Assembly: GCF_900109465.1 (NCBI RefSeq)
Contig: NZ_FOAZ01000003.1
Span: forward strand, 124,001 to 188,000
Direction: 5' to 3'
DNA length: 64,000 nucleotides
From: Streptacidiphilus jiangxiensis
GTDB lineage: Bacteria > Actinomycetota > Actinomycetes > Streptomycetales > Streptomycetaceae
This document shows, piece by piece, positions 15,760-24,417 of the stretch; the first letter of the stretch is position 1, and the number at the start of each line of letters is the position of its first letter. Both the position numbers and the translations under genes were made by a program. A model generated the notes under the pieces. That model did no database searches and was not told the DNA's origin. It was given only the letters and a program-made list of their open reading frames with translations.

Positions 15760-17037
15760 GTGATTGACCTTCGCCTGCTTCGTATGGACCCGGACCGTGT
15801 GCGTGCCTCCCAGCGCGCCCGAGGTGAGGACGTCGAGCTCGTCGACGCCCTGCTCGCCGCCGACGAGCGGCAGCGATCGTCCAGTTCCCGCTTCGACGAA
15901 CTGCGCAACGAGCAGAAGCAGCTGGGCAAGCAGGTGGCCCAGGCCAAGGGCGACGAGAAGGCCGCGCTGCTGGAGCGCACCAAGCAGCTGGCCGCCGACG
16001 TCAAGACGGCCAACGCCGAGCAGTCCGAGGCCGAGGCCGAGGTGCAGCGTCTGCTGGGCGGGCTGGCCAACCTGCTCGACCCGGCCGCTCCGATCGGCGG
16101 CGAGGAGGACTTCGTCACCATCGAGGAGGTCGGCACCCCGCGCGACTTCGCCGCGGAGGGCTTCGAGCCCCGCGACCACGTCGAGTTGGGCAAGATCCTC
16201 GGCGCGATCGACACCGAGCGGGCCGCCAAGGTCTCCGGCTCGCGCTTCTACTACCTGACCGGCGTCGGCGCGCTGCTGGAGCTCGCCCTGGTCAACATGG
16301 CGATCGCGCAGGCCACCGAGGCCGGCTTCATCCCGATGATCACGCCCGCGCTGGTCAAGCCGCGCGCCATGGAGGGCACCGGCTTCCTCGGCCAGGCCGC
16401 GGAGAACGTCTTCCACCTCCCGGAGGACGACTTCTACCTGGTCGGCACGTCCGAGGTGCCGCTGGCCGCCTACCACATGGACGAGATCCTCGACGGGGAC
16501 CAGCTGCCGCTGCGCTACGCCGGCTTCTCGCCGTGCTTCCGCCGCGAGGCCGGCACCTACGGCAAGGACACCCGCGGCATCATCCGCGTCCACCAGTTCG
16601 ACAAGGTGGAGATGTTCTCCTACGTCGCACCGGAGGACGCCGAGGCCGAGCACAAGCGCCTGCTCCAGTGGGAGCGGGACTTCCTCGACAAGCTCGGGCT
16701 CGCCTACCGCGTCATCGACGTGGCCTCCGGCGACCTCGGTGCCTCCGCGATGCGCAAGTTCGACATCGAGGCGTGGATCCCCACCCAGGGCAAGTACCGC
16801 GAGCTCACCTCGACCTCCAACTGCGGTGAGTTCCAGGCCCGTCGCCTGGGCATCCGGATGCGCGGCGAGGAGGGCAACCGCCCGCTGGCCACGCTCAACG
16901 GCACGCTGTGCGCGGTGCCGCGCACCATCGTGGCGATCCTGGAGACGCACCAGCTGGCCGACGGCTCCGTCGTCGTCCCGGAGGCGCTGCGCCCCTACCT
17001 CGGCGGGCGCGAGGTGCTGACCCCGGTCGGCAAGTAA
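15760..17037 (+). CDS. serS: seryl-tRNA synthetase
   Basis: 425 residues. Charges tRNA-Ser in the cytoplasm. The N-terminal ~110 residues form the antiparallel coiled-coil arm (QQ/K/E-rich helices) that grips the long variable arm of the tRNA. The class II core carries motif 2 ([18 protein letters not shown], about 254-271) and motif 3 ([13 protein letters not shown], about 357-369), plus the serine-binding [10 protein letters not shown]. The GTG start agrees with the usual MIDLRLLR N-terminus. Length is normal, and the HAD gene follows after 32 bases. Confidence 0.97.
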   Translation: MIDLRLLRMDPDRVRASQRARGEDVELVDALLAADERQRSSSSRFDELRNEQKQLGKQVAQAKGDEKAALLERTKQLAADVKTANAEQSEAEAEVQRLLGGLANLLDPAAPIGGEEDFVTIEEVGTPRDFAAEGFEPRDHVELGKILGAIDTERAAKVSGSRFYYLTGVGALLELALVNMAIAQATEAGFIPMITPALVKPRAMEGTGFLGQAAENVFHLPEDDFYLVGTSEVPLAAYHMDEILDGDQLPLRYAGFSPCFRREAGTYGKDTRGIIRVHQFDKVEMFSYVAPEDAEAEHKRLLQWERDFLDKLGLAYRVIDVASGDLGASAMRKFDIEAWIPTQGKYRELTSTSNCGEFQARRLGIRMRGEEGNRPLATLNGTLCAVPRTIVAILETHQLADGSVVVPEALRPYLGGREVLTPVGK

Positions 17038-17069
17038 GCCCTGCACGTCCTGAAAGAGAGTCAAACCAC

Positions 17070-17885
17070 GTGAGCTCCGCCCCCCGGCCGTTCGACCTGA
17101 TCGCGACCGACCTGGACGGGACGCTGTTGCGCGAGGACCACACGGTCTCGTCGCGCACGCAGCGGACCCTGGAGGCCGCGAAGGCCGCGGGGGCGCAGCA
17201 CATCGTGGTGACCGGGCGGACCGCCGCCTGGACGCGGCCGACGCTGGACGCGATCGGCTACACCGGGCTCGCCGTCTGCGGGCAGGGCGGCCAGCTCTAC
17301 GATGCGGGCGCGCACCGGGTGGTGACCTCGGTCACGCTCGATCGTCAGGTGGCCGGTCTTGCCCTCGCCAAGGCGGAGGCACAGGTCGGTCCGATGGCCA
17401 TCTCGGTGGTCCAGGACGGCCTGGAGGGCGAGGTGCTCTTCTCGTCCGACTACGAGATGCCTGGCGCCGGCGAGGGCCGCGGCAAGGCCGTGGCCGACAT
17501 CACGGAGCTGTGGGCCAAGCCGCTGAGCCGGGTGCTGGTGCAGCACAAGACCCTCTCCGACGACGAGCTGGCGGCCGCGGTGAGCCAGGCCGGGGCCGGT
17601 CTGGTGACGGTGGTTCTGGCCGGACAGGGCTTCGTGGAGCTGCTGCCGCTGGGCCTCTCCAAGGCGACGGGCCTGGCCCTCGCCTCGGCGCGGTTGGGGA
17701 CCACCAAGGACCGGACCGTCGCCTTCGGCGACATGCCGAACGACGTGCCGATGTTCCGCTGGGCCGGGCACGCGGTGGCGATGGCCAACGCGCACCCCGA
17801 ACTCAAGGCCGTCGCGGACGAGATCACGCTCAGCAACGAGGAGGACGGCGTCGCCGTCGCCCTGGAGCGAATTTTCCACCTCTGA
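17070..17885 (+). CDS. Cof-type HAD family phosphatase
   Basis: 271 residues. Motif I is DLDGTLL near residue 12, motif II is VVTGR, motif III is the Lys in LSKATGLA, and motif IV is FGDMPNDVPMF. The Cof-like C2 cap lies between motifs II and III. These enzymes dephosphorylate sugar phosphates or nucleotide-like substrates; the substrate cannot be told from sequence. GTG 17070 was chosen for GAAAGAGAG upstream and because the domain begins right after it. It probably shares a transcript with serS. A paralogue is encoded at 41438-42241. Confidence 0.88.
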   Translation: MSSAPRPFDLIATDLDGTLLREDHTVSSRTQRTLEAAKAAGAQHIVVTGRTAAWTRPTLDAIGYTGLAVCGQGGQLYDAGAHRVVTSVTLDRQVAGLALAKAEAQVGPMAISVVQDGLEGEVLFSSDYEMPGAGEGRGKAVADITELWAKPLSRVLVQHKTLSDDELAAAVSQAGAGLVTVVLAGQGFVELLPLGLSKATGLALASARLGTTKDRTVAFGDMPNDVPMFRWAGHAVAMANAHPELKAVADEITLSNEEDGVAVALERIFHL

Positions 17886-17934
17886 TCCTTGTTAGCATGG
17901 GGTGGATACCTCACTGGGAAGGCAAGGCGGAGCA

Positions 17935-18018
17935 ATGGCGATGGGCGGAACGGTCGACACCGTGCTCATCGATCTCGCCTCCCTGATCGACGCGAACATC
18001 AAGCGTCCGGAGAGCTGA
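17935..18018 (+). CDS. possible 27-residue peptide between HAD and MFS genes
   Basis: A short frame (MAMGGTVDTVLIDLASLIDA, then NIKRPES) with AAGGCGGAG eight bases before its ATG. A TAGCAT -10-like element lies at 17893-17898. Amino-acid composition is protein-like, with an amphipathic helix, but there is no run of one residue that would mark an attenuator leader. It could be a real small protein, a leader for the MFS gene 66 bases downstream, or chance. Confidence 0.3.
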   Translation: MAMGGTVDTVLIDLASLIDANIKRPES

Positions 18019-18083
18019 GGCCGCGCGCCCTCGTGCGCCGTCCGGCCCTCTCCCTTTCGCATCCTTTGCTTCGAGGCTCTCCC

Positions 18084-19358
18084 ATGTCCCGCTCTGTCCT
18101 TGACACGCCCGTTTCGTATGCCTCCGCACCTTCTGCGACCTCGCGGCTGGGCCGCGCCCTCGCCCACCCGGCGACGGCGCTGGTCGGAATCCTGCTCGTC
18201 TCGCTGAACATGCGCGCCGCGGTCTCCGCCGTCTCCCCGCTGCTCGGCGACATCACCGGCCGCTACGGCCTCTCCTCGACGGCCGGCGGCCTGCTGACGA
18301 CCATCCCCGTCCTGATGATGGGCTCGGTCGCGCCGCTCGCGGCCCGGCTCAACCGGAAGGTCGGCCCCGAGCGCGTGGTCGCCCTGGCCCTGGTGACGCT
18401 CGTCGCCGGGATCGTCCTGCGCGTCCTGCCGGGCGTCGCAGCCCTGTTCGCAGGCTCGCTGGTGCTGGGCGCGGCGATCGCCCTGCTCAACGTCACCATG
18501 CCGGGCCTGGTCAAGCGTGACTTCCCGGAGCGGGCGGCGGCGATGACGGGCGTCTACACCACGTCGATGATCGTCGGCGCGACGCTGGCCGCCGCACTGA
18601 GCGTCCCGCTGGAGCACGCCTTCGGCGGCTGGGGCGGCTCGCTCGCCTCCTGGTCGGTGCTGGCGGCGTTCGCCTTCCTGGCCTGGCTCCCGCAGCTCGC
18701 CGCCGCCAAGCGACCGGCTCCCGCGGCGAACGCCGCGTCCTCGGCCACCGCAACCGACCCGACAACCGCCCCCGCCAAGCCCGCCGGACTGTGGAAGCAC
18801 CCGCTGGCCTGGCAGCTCGCGGTCTTCATGGGCGTCCAGTCGCTGCTCTCCTACACGCTGATCGCCTGGCTGCCGACGATCCTCACCACCCAGGGCATGG
18901 ACCGCGGCACCGCCGGCGCCGTCTTCGCCGTCAGCTCGCTGGTGCAGATCCCGGCGGCGTTCTTCGTGCCGCTGGCCGCCGGGCGTACCACCAACCAGCG
19001 GGCGCTGGTGGCCCTGATGGTCGGCTCGATGGCCACCGGCGTCGCCGGACTGCTGATCGCGCCGACGGCCGCCGCGTGGCTGTGGGCGATCCTGATCGGC
19101 GTCGCGCAGGGCGGCGGCTTCGGTCTGGCCATGGCGATGATCGTGCTGCGCAGCGGCTCGGCGCAGGTCGCCGCGCAGCTGAGCGGAATGTCGCAGCTGG
19201 TCGGCTACTTCATCGCGGCCGTCGGTCCGGTCGGCTTCGGCGCGCTGCACCAGGCCACCGGCGGCTGGGTGCTGCCGCTGGCGATGCTCCTCGGCTGCTG
19301 CGCGATCGGCCTGACCGCCGGGCTCGGCGCGGGCCGCAGGCTCGTCCTCTCCGCCTGA
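18084..19358 (+). CDS. MFS transporter of the CynX/NimT type
   Basis: 424 residues, about 12 membrane helices. The first helix contains LVSLNMRAAVSAVSPLLGDI, typical of the cyanate/2-nitroimidazole (CynX/NimT) branch of the major facilitator superfamily. A cytoplasmic Ala/Thr/Pro-rich loop separates the two halves (about 205-235). Substrate is unknown. ATG 18084 has GAGG eight bases upstream. A 13-bp hairpin follows the stop. Confidence 0.85.
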   Translation: MSRSVLDTPVSYASAPSATSRLGRALAHPATALVGILLVSLNMRAAVSAVSPLLGDITGRYGLSSTAGGLLTTIPVLMMGSVAPLAARLNRKVGPERVVALALVTLVAGIVLRVLPGVAALFAGSLVLGAAIALLNVTMPGLVKRDFPERAAAMTGVYTTSMIVGATLAAALSVPLEHAFGGWGGSLASWSVLAAFAFLAWLPQLAAAKRPAPAANAASSATATDPTTAPAKPAGLWKHPLAWQLAVFMGVQSLLSYTLIAWLPTILTTQGMDRGTAGAVFAVSSLVQIPAAFFVPLAAGRTTNQRALVALMVGSMATGVAGLLIAPTAAAWLWAILIGVAQGGGFGLAMAMIVLRSGSAQVAAQLSGMSQLVGYFIAAVGPVGFGALHQATGGWVLPLAMLLGCCAIGLTAGLGAGRRLVLSA

Positions 19359-19371
19359 CGCCTGTCCCGCG

Positions 19372-19403
19372 GCTTCGGCTCGCCCTCTTCGGCGAGCCGA
19401 AGC
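19372..19403 (+). terminator. 13-bp stem-loop terminator after the MFS gene
   Basis: GCTTCGGCTCGCC and GGCGAGCCGAAGC form a perfect 13-bp stem with loop CTCTTC, starting 13 bases past the stop codon. There is no T tract, as is common in Streptomyces terminators. Confidence 0.7.
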
Positions 19404-19435
19404 GCCGAAAGCGCGCCGCCGGTCGAGGCTGAGGC

Positions 19436-20815
19436 ATGACCTTGATGAGCGCGGCCCGCAGACTCGTCGACGCCGCCCGCATATCCGCGGCCGCGCCCGG
19501 GCCCGTGGCCCGACCGGTCCGCCGCCTCACTCCGGCGGTGCTGCTGCTCGGCCTGCTCGTGTTCGGTGCGGCGCTCACGGAGTACGCCCGGGTCGTCCAG
19601 GCCCACCCGGGGCGGCTCTGGTCGCCCATCGATCTGCACGTGTACTACTGGGGCGGCACCACGGCCCGCCACAGCCACGACGTCTACGACCTGGACTACC
19701 ACCTGGGCCGTCTCGGACTGCCGTTCACCTACACGCCGTTCGCACTCGGGGTGTTCAAGGCCCTCTCCCACCTGGACGAGCACAGCCTGCAGTGGCTGGT
19801 CGCCTGCGGCAGCATCTCCGCACTGGTCGCCTCCACCTGGGTGGCCTGGGGGCTGGCCGGATACCGTCGCGGCCTCGGCCGCCTGGGCGCCGCGCTCACC
19901 GTCGCCGGGCTCGCGCTGTGGACCGAGCCGATCCAGCAGAACCTGTCGTTCGGCCAGGTCAACGTCTTCCTGATGCTGGTCGTGCTGGTGGACTTCGCCC
20001 AACCGCACCGCTGGTGGAGCAAGGGCGTCGGTATCGGCCTCGCCGCCGGCTTCAAGCTGGTCCCGGCGATCTTCATCGTCCATCTGCTGGTGACGGGGCG
20101 TCTGCGCGCCGCCGCCGTCGCCACCGGGACGCTCGTGGCCACCGTGGTCGGCGGGTTCGTACTGCTGCCGCAGGAGGCACACCGGTACTGGATCGACGGC
20201 CTCTTCGCCGACTCCTCCCGCGTCGGCGGCATCAACTACGTCGGCAACCAGTCACTCCAGGGAGTGCTGGCCCGCACCCTCGGGCTCGACGCGCGCGGAG
20301 TCGAGCCGTACTGGCTGGCTGCCGTGCTGCTCGCCGCCGCGATCGCGATCCCGCTGGCGGCGCGGGCGTACCGGCGCGGGGAGGAGCTGCTCGGCATCGC
20401 CGCCACCGCGCTGCTGGGGCTGCTGGCCTCGCCCATCTCCTGGTCGCACCACTGGGTCTGGATCGCGGTGTTCCTCACCGCCGGCGGCTACCTGCTGCAC
20501 AGCCGGCGCGCACCCTGGTGGGCGTGGCTGACGGCCCTCGCGGTGTACCTGCTCTGGTTCGCCTGGCCGATCGTCGCCCACGCCGACCGCGGGCCGCACG
20601 CCGTCAGGCTGCCGGCCGGCCTCCTGTGGACGGTTCCGTACGACAACAACGCCGAGAACGGCTGGACGGGCCTCCAGCTCGTGGTCGGAAACCTGTATCC
20701 GCTGCTCGGCGTCCTGCTCCTGGCGAGCCTCGGCGTGTTGCTGTGGATCCAGGGGCGCGGGGCGGAGCCCCGCGCCCCCGAGGTCACTCCTCGCCGGCCA
20801 ACGTCAGCCGGGTGA
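19436..20815 (+). CDS. GT87 (DUF2029) polyprenyl-phosphate-dependent membrane glycosyltransferase
   Basis: 459 residues, about ten membrane helices. The first extracytoplasmic loop has PIDLHVYYWGG with the acidic residue expected of GT-C catalysis. NLSFGQVNVFLMLVVLVDF (about 177-195) is the GT87 hallmark, followed by GLAAGFKLVPAIF. GT87 enzymes transfer mannose or related sugars from polyprenyl-phosphate donors on the outer face, as in mannolipid synthesis. The donor and acceptor here are not known. The 3' end overlaps the convergent ABC permease gene by 32 bases, with a hairpin inside its last codons. Confidence 0.87.
   Translation: MTLMSAARRLVDAARISAAAPGPVARPVRRLTPAVLLLGLLVFGAALTEYARVVQAHPGRLWSPIDLHVYYWGGTTARHSHDVYDLDYHLGRLGLPFTYTPFALGVFKALSHLDEHSLQWLVACGSISALVASTWVAWGLAGYRRGLGRLGAALTVAGLALWTEPIQQNLSFGQVNVFLMLVVLVDFAQPHRWWSKGVGIGLAAGFKLVPAIFIVHLLVTGRLRAAAVATGTLVATVVGGFVLLPQEAHRYWIDGLFADSSRVGGINYVGNQSLQGVLARTLGLDARGVEPYWLAAVLLAAAIAIPLAARAYRRGEELLGIAATALLGLLASPISWSHHWVWIAVFLTAGGYLLHSRRAPWWAWLTALAVYLLWFAWPIVAHADRGPHAVRLPAGLLWTVPYDNNAENGWTGLQLVVGNLYPLLGVLLLASLGVLLWIQGRGAEPRAPEVTPRRPTSAG
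20752..20778. terminator. hairpin embedded in the 3' end of the GT87 gene
   Basis: GGGGCGCGGGGC and GCCCCGCGCCCC form a perfect 12-bp stem with a three-base loop. It lies wholly inside the GT87 coding region and just beyond the stop codon of the convergent permease gene. It can work as a bidirectional terminator for two tail-overlapping genes. Confidence 0.6.
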
Positions 20816-21500
20816 GGCGGGCGGAGGCGAGCCACGCCCCGCCCAGCGACGCCACCAGCAACAGCGGAACCGCCGTCGGGAGGTGGACGGAGGAGCTGAT
20901 CACACCCGGGGAGGCGATCTTCTCGCCGATCGACAGCGCCCACTGGTGCACGCTCAGCGTCTGCGCGCCCGGGACGTACGCGCCGACGACCGTCTCCCAC
21001 AGGAGGGCGTACATCAGGCCCCAGACCACGGCGTGGCGGGAGACCACGCCCAGCAGCAGGAAGATCGCGCTGTAGGCGACGCCCGCGATCAGTGCCGCGA
21101 CCGTGTAGCCGAGGGTCAGGTTCTGGTAGGTACCGAAGAGGATCAGCCCGGCGAAGTACGTCGGCAGCGCGGCGAAGACGACCGAGCAGCCGATCGCGAC
21201 GACCAGCTTCGAGGTGATGATCTTCCACCGCGGCTGGGGCTTGGACAGCAGGTAGATGATCGAGCCGTCGTCGATCTCGGGGCCGATGGCCCCGGTACCG
21301 GCGACGAGGCCGACCAGCGGGACCATCGTGCCGAGGGCGAGGCCGCCGAGGATGTTGGAGGCGGTGCCCTCGTCCTGGCCCGCGATGGCGCGGATCAGCG
21401 CGGAGAGCGCGAGCAGCAGGACGGGGAGCGCCAGCAGGAGGAGGCCCCGGCGACGGCCGAGCAGGCCGCGCGCGGTCAGCCGGGCGACGGTGACGTTCAT
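20784..21500 (-). CDS. ABC-2 type transporter permease
   Basis: 238 residues, six predicted membrane helices. The N-terminus (ARLTARGLLGRRRGLLLL) and the EIDDGSIIYLLSKPQPRW segment are typical of ABC-2 permeases of the NatB/DUF3533-like kind. It pairs with the ATPase gene just upstream on the same strand (27-base gap). Last gene of the four-gene exporter operon. Substrate unknown. Confidence 0.85.
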   Translation of the reverse strand: MNVTVARLTARGLLGRRRGLLLLALPVLLLALSALIRAIAGQDEGTASNILGGLALGTMVPLVGLVAGTGAIGPEIDDGSIIYLLSKPQPRWKIITSKLVVAIGCSVVFAALPTYFAGLILFGTYQNLTLGYTVAALIAGVAYSAIFLLLGVVSRHAVVWGLMYALLWETVVGAYVPGAQTLSVHQWALSIGEKIASPGVISSSVHLPTAVPLLLVASLGGAWLASARLTRLTLAGEE

Positions 21501-21527
21501 GAGAGGTCTTGGCCTTCCCTAGCGTGG

Positions 21528-22448
21528 CTACTTGGCGGCGACGAGGTAGGAGAAGACACTCTCCAACGACTCGTCGGCCGGGGAGACGGTCAGCAGGCGG
21601 ATGCCTGCCTCCTTGGCGACGCGCGGCACCAACTCGGTGAACCGGTAGAAGTCGATCGCCTGAATCTGCAGCGCCCGCTCCTTGTAGTCCAGCTCGATGC
21701 CGGCCGTGGACGGGTCCGCGATCAGCGCCGCGGCCAGCGCACGGTCGTCGCTGGAGCGGACGGTGTAGCGGTGCGGGCGGTCCGTCATCAGGCGGCGGAT
21801 CTTGCGGTAGTCGCCGGAGGCGGCGTGACGGCCGGCCACGATCACCTCGATGTGGCGGGCGAGCTGCTCGACCTCCTCCAGGATGTGCGAGGAGAAGAGC
21901 ACCGTGCGGCCCTCCGCGCCGAACCGGCGCAGCAGCTCCATCAGCTGCATCCGCTGGCGCGGGTCCATGCCGTTGAAGGGCTCGTCCAGCAGCAGCACGG
22001 CCGGGTCGTGGACGAGGGCCGAGGCCATCTTCACGCGCTGCTTCATGCCCTTGGAGTACGTGGAGACCTGCCGGTCCTGCGCGTACTCCATCTCGACCGT
22101 GGCCAGCGCGCGCTGCGCCGCCGCGCCCGGATCGGGCAGGCCGTGCAGCTCGGCGTTGGCGAGGACGAAATCCCAGCCGGTGAGGAAGTCGTACATGGCC
22201 TCGCGCTCGGGGACCAGCCCGATCTGCTTGTAGGCCTGCTGGTTCTTCCAGATCGGCGTGCCGTCGAGGGTGACCGAGCCGGAGGAGGGCGGCAGGAAGC
22301 CGCTCATCATGTGGATCAGGGTGGACTTGCCGGCGCCGTTCGGGCCGAGCAGGCCCGTCACACCGGGCTCGATCGTCATGGAGACGTCGTTGACCGCGAC
22401 GACGTTGCCGAACCAGCGGGACGCCCGGTCGATGCTGATGGTGGTCAT
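21528..22448 (-). CDS. ABC transporter ATP-binding protein
   Basis: 306 residues. Walker A GPNGAGKST near 36-44, Q-loop region, signature here degenerate as YSKGMKQR, Walker B VLLLDEPFNG, and H-loop FSSH. The C-terminal ~80 residues after the nucleotide domain are the extension common in exporters driving ABC-2 permeases. ATG 22448 was chosen for GAGGAGGCAG upstream and a normal domain start (MTTISIDRASRWFG). It energises the adjacent permeases. Confidence 0.92.
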   Translation of the reverse strand: MTTISIDRASRWFGNVVAVNDVSMTIEPGVTGLLGPNGAGKSTLIHMMSGFLPPSSGSVTLDGTPIWKNQQAYKQIGLVPEREAMYDFLTGWDFVLANAELHGLPDPGAAAQRALATVEMEYAQDRQVSTYSKGMKQRVKMASALVHDPAVLLLDEPFNGMDPRQRMQLMELLRRFGAEGRTVLFSSHILEEVEQLARHIEVIVAGRHAASGDYRKIRRLMTDRPHRYTVRSSDDRALAAALIADPSTAGIELDYKERALQIQAIDFYRFTELVPRVAKEAGIRLLTVSPADESLESVFSYLVAAK

Positions 22449-22459
22449 GTGCTGCCTCC

Positions 22460-23353
22460 TCAGATCTTCCGGTAGCGGCGGACGAGCAGGAAGAAGGTGC
22501 CGGCGGCGAGGACGGCGATCTCGACGAGGAACGCGATGCCGCCGATCGTCGTCGGCATCTCCGCGACGTTGCCGCGCAGCGGCAGGTTGAACATCCACGA
22601 CACGGTGGAGTCGATCAGGAAGCCGGGGTTCAGCATGGCGACCCAGAACGACGCAGCCTGGTGGCCGGTGACGTGCATGACGCCGCGCAGCGCGCCGGAG
22701 ACGCCCGCCGAGACCATGAACAGCGCGATGATCGCGGCGACGCCGAAGCCGCGGCGCGGCGTGAGCGAGGCGATCAGCAGGCCGAGGCCGGCGTAGACGA
22801 GCGAGTAGAACGCGGCCGCGACGACGCCGTAGGCGAAGTGCTGGGTGTTGTAGCCGAAGTCCATCGAGCCCAGCATCGAGCCGATCCACATGATCAGCAT
22901 CGGCATCAGGGTGAGGATGAAGACGGCGGAGACCATCGCCGCGTACTTGGCCCGCACGTAGTCGCTGGAGCGCAGCGGGCGGGAGAAGTAGAGCGGGACC
23001 GTCATGAACCGCAGGTCGCGCGAGAGCAGCACCGGCGCCTGGGCGGCGGTGAAGACGGCCGTGACGAACTGCAGGTTGGTGAGGTACTGCGGGTAGTCGA
23101 CGGGCAGCTTGCCCATCTTCACGTAGATCGAGACCGCGACGATGATCAGGGCGGGGACCGCCATGATCACAGCCATGGCCATCGGCAGGATCTTGGACTT
23201 GCCGGAGCGGCCCAGACCGAACGCGCCGCGCAGGCTGGAGGTGTACAGCGAGCGGGTGGCGTAGCCGATGCCCAGCCGCGGGCCCTCGTAGTGGCGGTAG
23301 CCGATGTCGTGGATGACGTCCTGGCGGTTGTCCGGCACACGCGTCTCAGACAT
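22460..23353 (-). CDS. ABC-2 type transporter permease
   Basis: 297 residues, six membrane helices. The N-terminal IHDIGYRHYEGPRLG segment before the first helix and LRFMTVPLYFSRPLRSSDYVRAK in the cytoplasmic loop are common to actinobacterial ABC-2 exporters. ATG 23353 follows GAGGAG and overlaps the stop of the upstream ATPase gene by eight bases, so translation is coupled. Eleven bases separate it from the second ATPase gene. Confidence 0.88.
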   Translation of the reverse strand: MSETRVPDNRQDVIHDIGYRHYEGPRLGIGYATRSLYTSSLRGAFGLGRSGKSKILPMAMAVIMAVPALIIVAVSIYVKMGKLPVDYPQYLTNLQFVTAVFTAAQAPVLLSRDLRFMTVPLYFSRPLRSSDYVRAKYAAMVSAVFILTLMPMLIMWIGSMLGSMDFGYNTQHFAYGVVAAAFYSLVYAGLGLLIASLTPRRGFGVAAIIALFMVSAGVSGALRGVMHVTGHQAASFWVAMLNPGFLIDSTVSWMFNLPLRGNVAEMPTTIGGIAFLVEIAVLAAGTFFLLVRRYRKI

Positions 23354-24296
23354 GGGCGGGCTCCTCGACAACGGTGTCCACGGAGAACACCTCGGAGATG
23401 TGGTGCCGGCGCTGCTCCAGCCGGATCAGGCCGACGCCCAGCTCCGCCACCGCGTCGCGGATGGCGTCGTAGACCTCGTCCCCCGTCAGCTCGACCAGCA
23501 GCACGTGGCCGCCGTCGGCCGTCACCGTCAGCCCGGCCTCCGTCAGCCGGGCCAGCAGCGCCGCGTCCGCGTCGAAGGACGGATCGCCCTGGCGCTCCGT
23601 CACCTCCACGGCCAGCAGCGAGGTGGCCGCCGTCAGGTCAGCGGTGGAGGAGCTGCGCAGCAGCTTGCCTCCGTCGATGACGACGACGTGGTCGCAGGTG
23701 CGCTCCAGCTCGCCGAGCAGGTGCGAGGTGACCAGCACGGAGATGCCGAACTCGCGGTGGACCCGCCGGATCAGCTCCAGCATGTCGTCACGGCCGACCG
23801 GGTCCAGCCCGTTGGTCGGCTCGTCGAGCAGCACCAGCTGCGGGTCGTGCACGAGGGCCTGCGCCAACTTGACGCGCTGCTTCATGCCCGTGGAGTACGT
23901 GCCGATCGGGCGGTAGCGCTCCTCGTACAGGCCGACGTGGCGCAGGATGTCCGCGGTGCGCTCGCGCGCGGCGGTGGCGGGCAACCCCGACATCCGGGCC
24001 ATGTGGACGACGAACTCCGTGGCGGACACGTCCGGCGGGAGACAGTCGTGCTCGGGCATGTACCCGACGTGCTCACGGATCGCGCCGCCCTGGGTGGCGA
24101 CGTCGAGCCCGAGCACGCGGGCGGAGCCCTCCGTGGCCGGGGCGAGCCCCAGCAGAATCTTGATCAGAGTGGACTTACCCGCGCCGTTCGCCCCGACCAG
24201 ACCGACCACTCCGGGCTGCACCTCGACGGAGAGGTGGTCCAGAGCGGTGACCCGGGGGAACCTCTTGGTGAGGTTATCCGTAGTGATGACTGCCAC
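23346..24296 (-). CDS. ABC transporter ATP-binding protein, first gene of the exporter operon
   Basis: 316 residues. Walker A GANGAGKST near 34-42, signature YSTGMKQRVKLAQAL, Walker B LVLLDEPTNGLDP, H-loop VTSH. A ~95-residue C-terminal regulatory extension follows. It is a paralogue of the ATPase at 21528-22448. The set ATPase-permease-ATPase-permease suggests a heteromeric exporter or two linked exporters. The GTG start is used; no alternative with a better site was seen. Confidence 0.92.
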   Translation of the reverse strand: MAVITTDNLTKRFPRVTALDHLSVEVQPGVVGLVGANGAGKSTLIKILLGLAPATEGSARVLGLDVATQGGAIREHVGYMPEHDCLPPDVSATEFVVHMARMSGLPATAARERTADILRHVGLYEERYRPIGTYSTGMKQRVKLAQALVHDPQLVLLDEPTNGLDPVGRDDMLELIRRVHREFGISVLVTSHLLGELERTCDHVVVIDGGKLLRSSSTADLTAATSLLAVEVTERQGDPSFDADAALLARLTEAGLTVTADGGHVLLVELTGDEVYDAIRDAVAELGVGLIRLEQRRHHISEVFSVDTVVEEPAHV

Positions 24297-24375
24297 AGGA
24301 CGACCCTAGTCACCCAGTGGCCCCCGTCACATCAGGTTGGCGGCTGACTTTTCCCTAGCCCTGGGATGTATGCGC

Positions 24376-24405
24376 GGGGGTGTTTCCCCTAGGGGATCCA
24401 CCCCC
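24376..24405 (-). terminator. stem-loop ending the eight-gene membrane protein operon
   Basis: GGGGGTG (24376-24382) and CACCCCC (24399-24405) enclose the palindrome CCCCTAGGGG. It lies 12 bases past the stop of the last gene of the block, in the 121-base gap before the ABC operon start. Confidence 0.55.
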
Positions 24406-24417
24406 ACGGCATCAGGG

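Noticed and set aside
23346-24296. Cyclic-nucleotide island extending to the ABC operon
   Set aside because: Base composition and gene order return to the core style from pheA onward, and no further related domain is seen.
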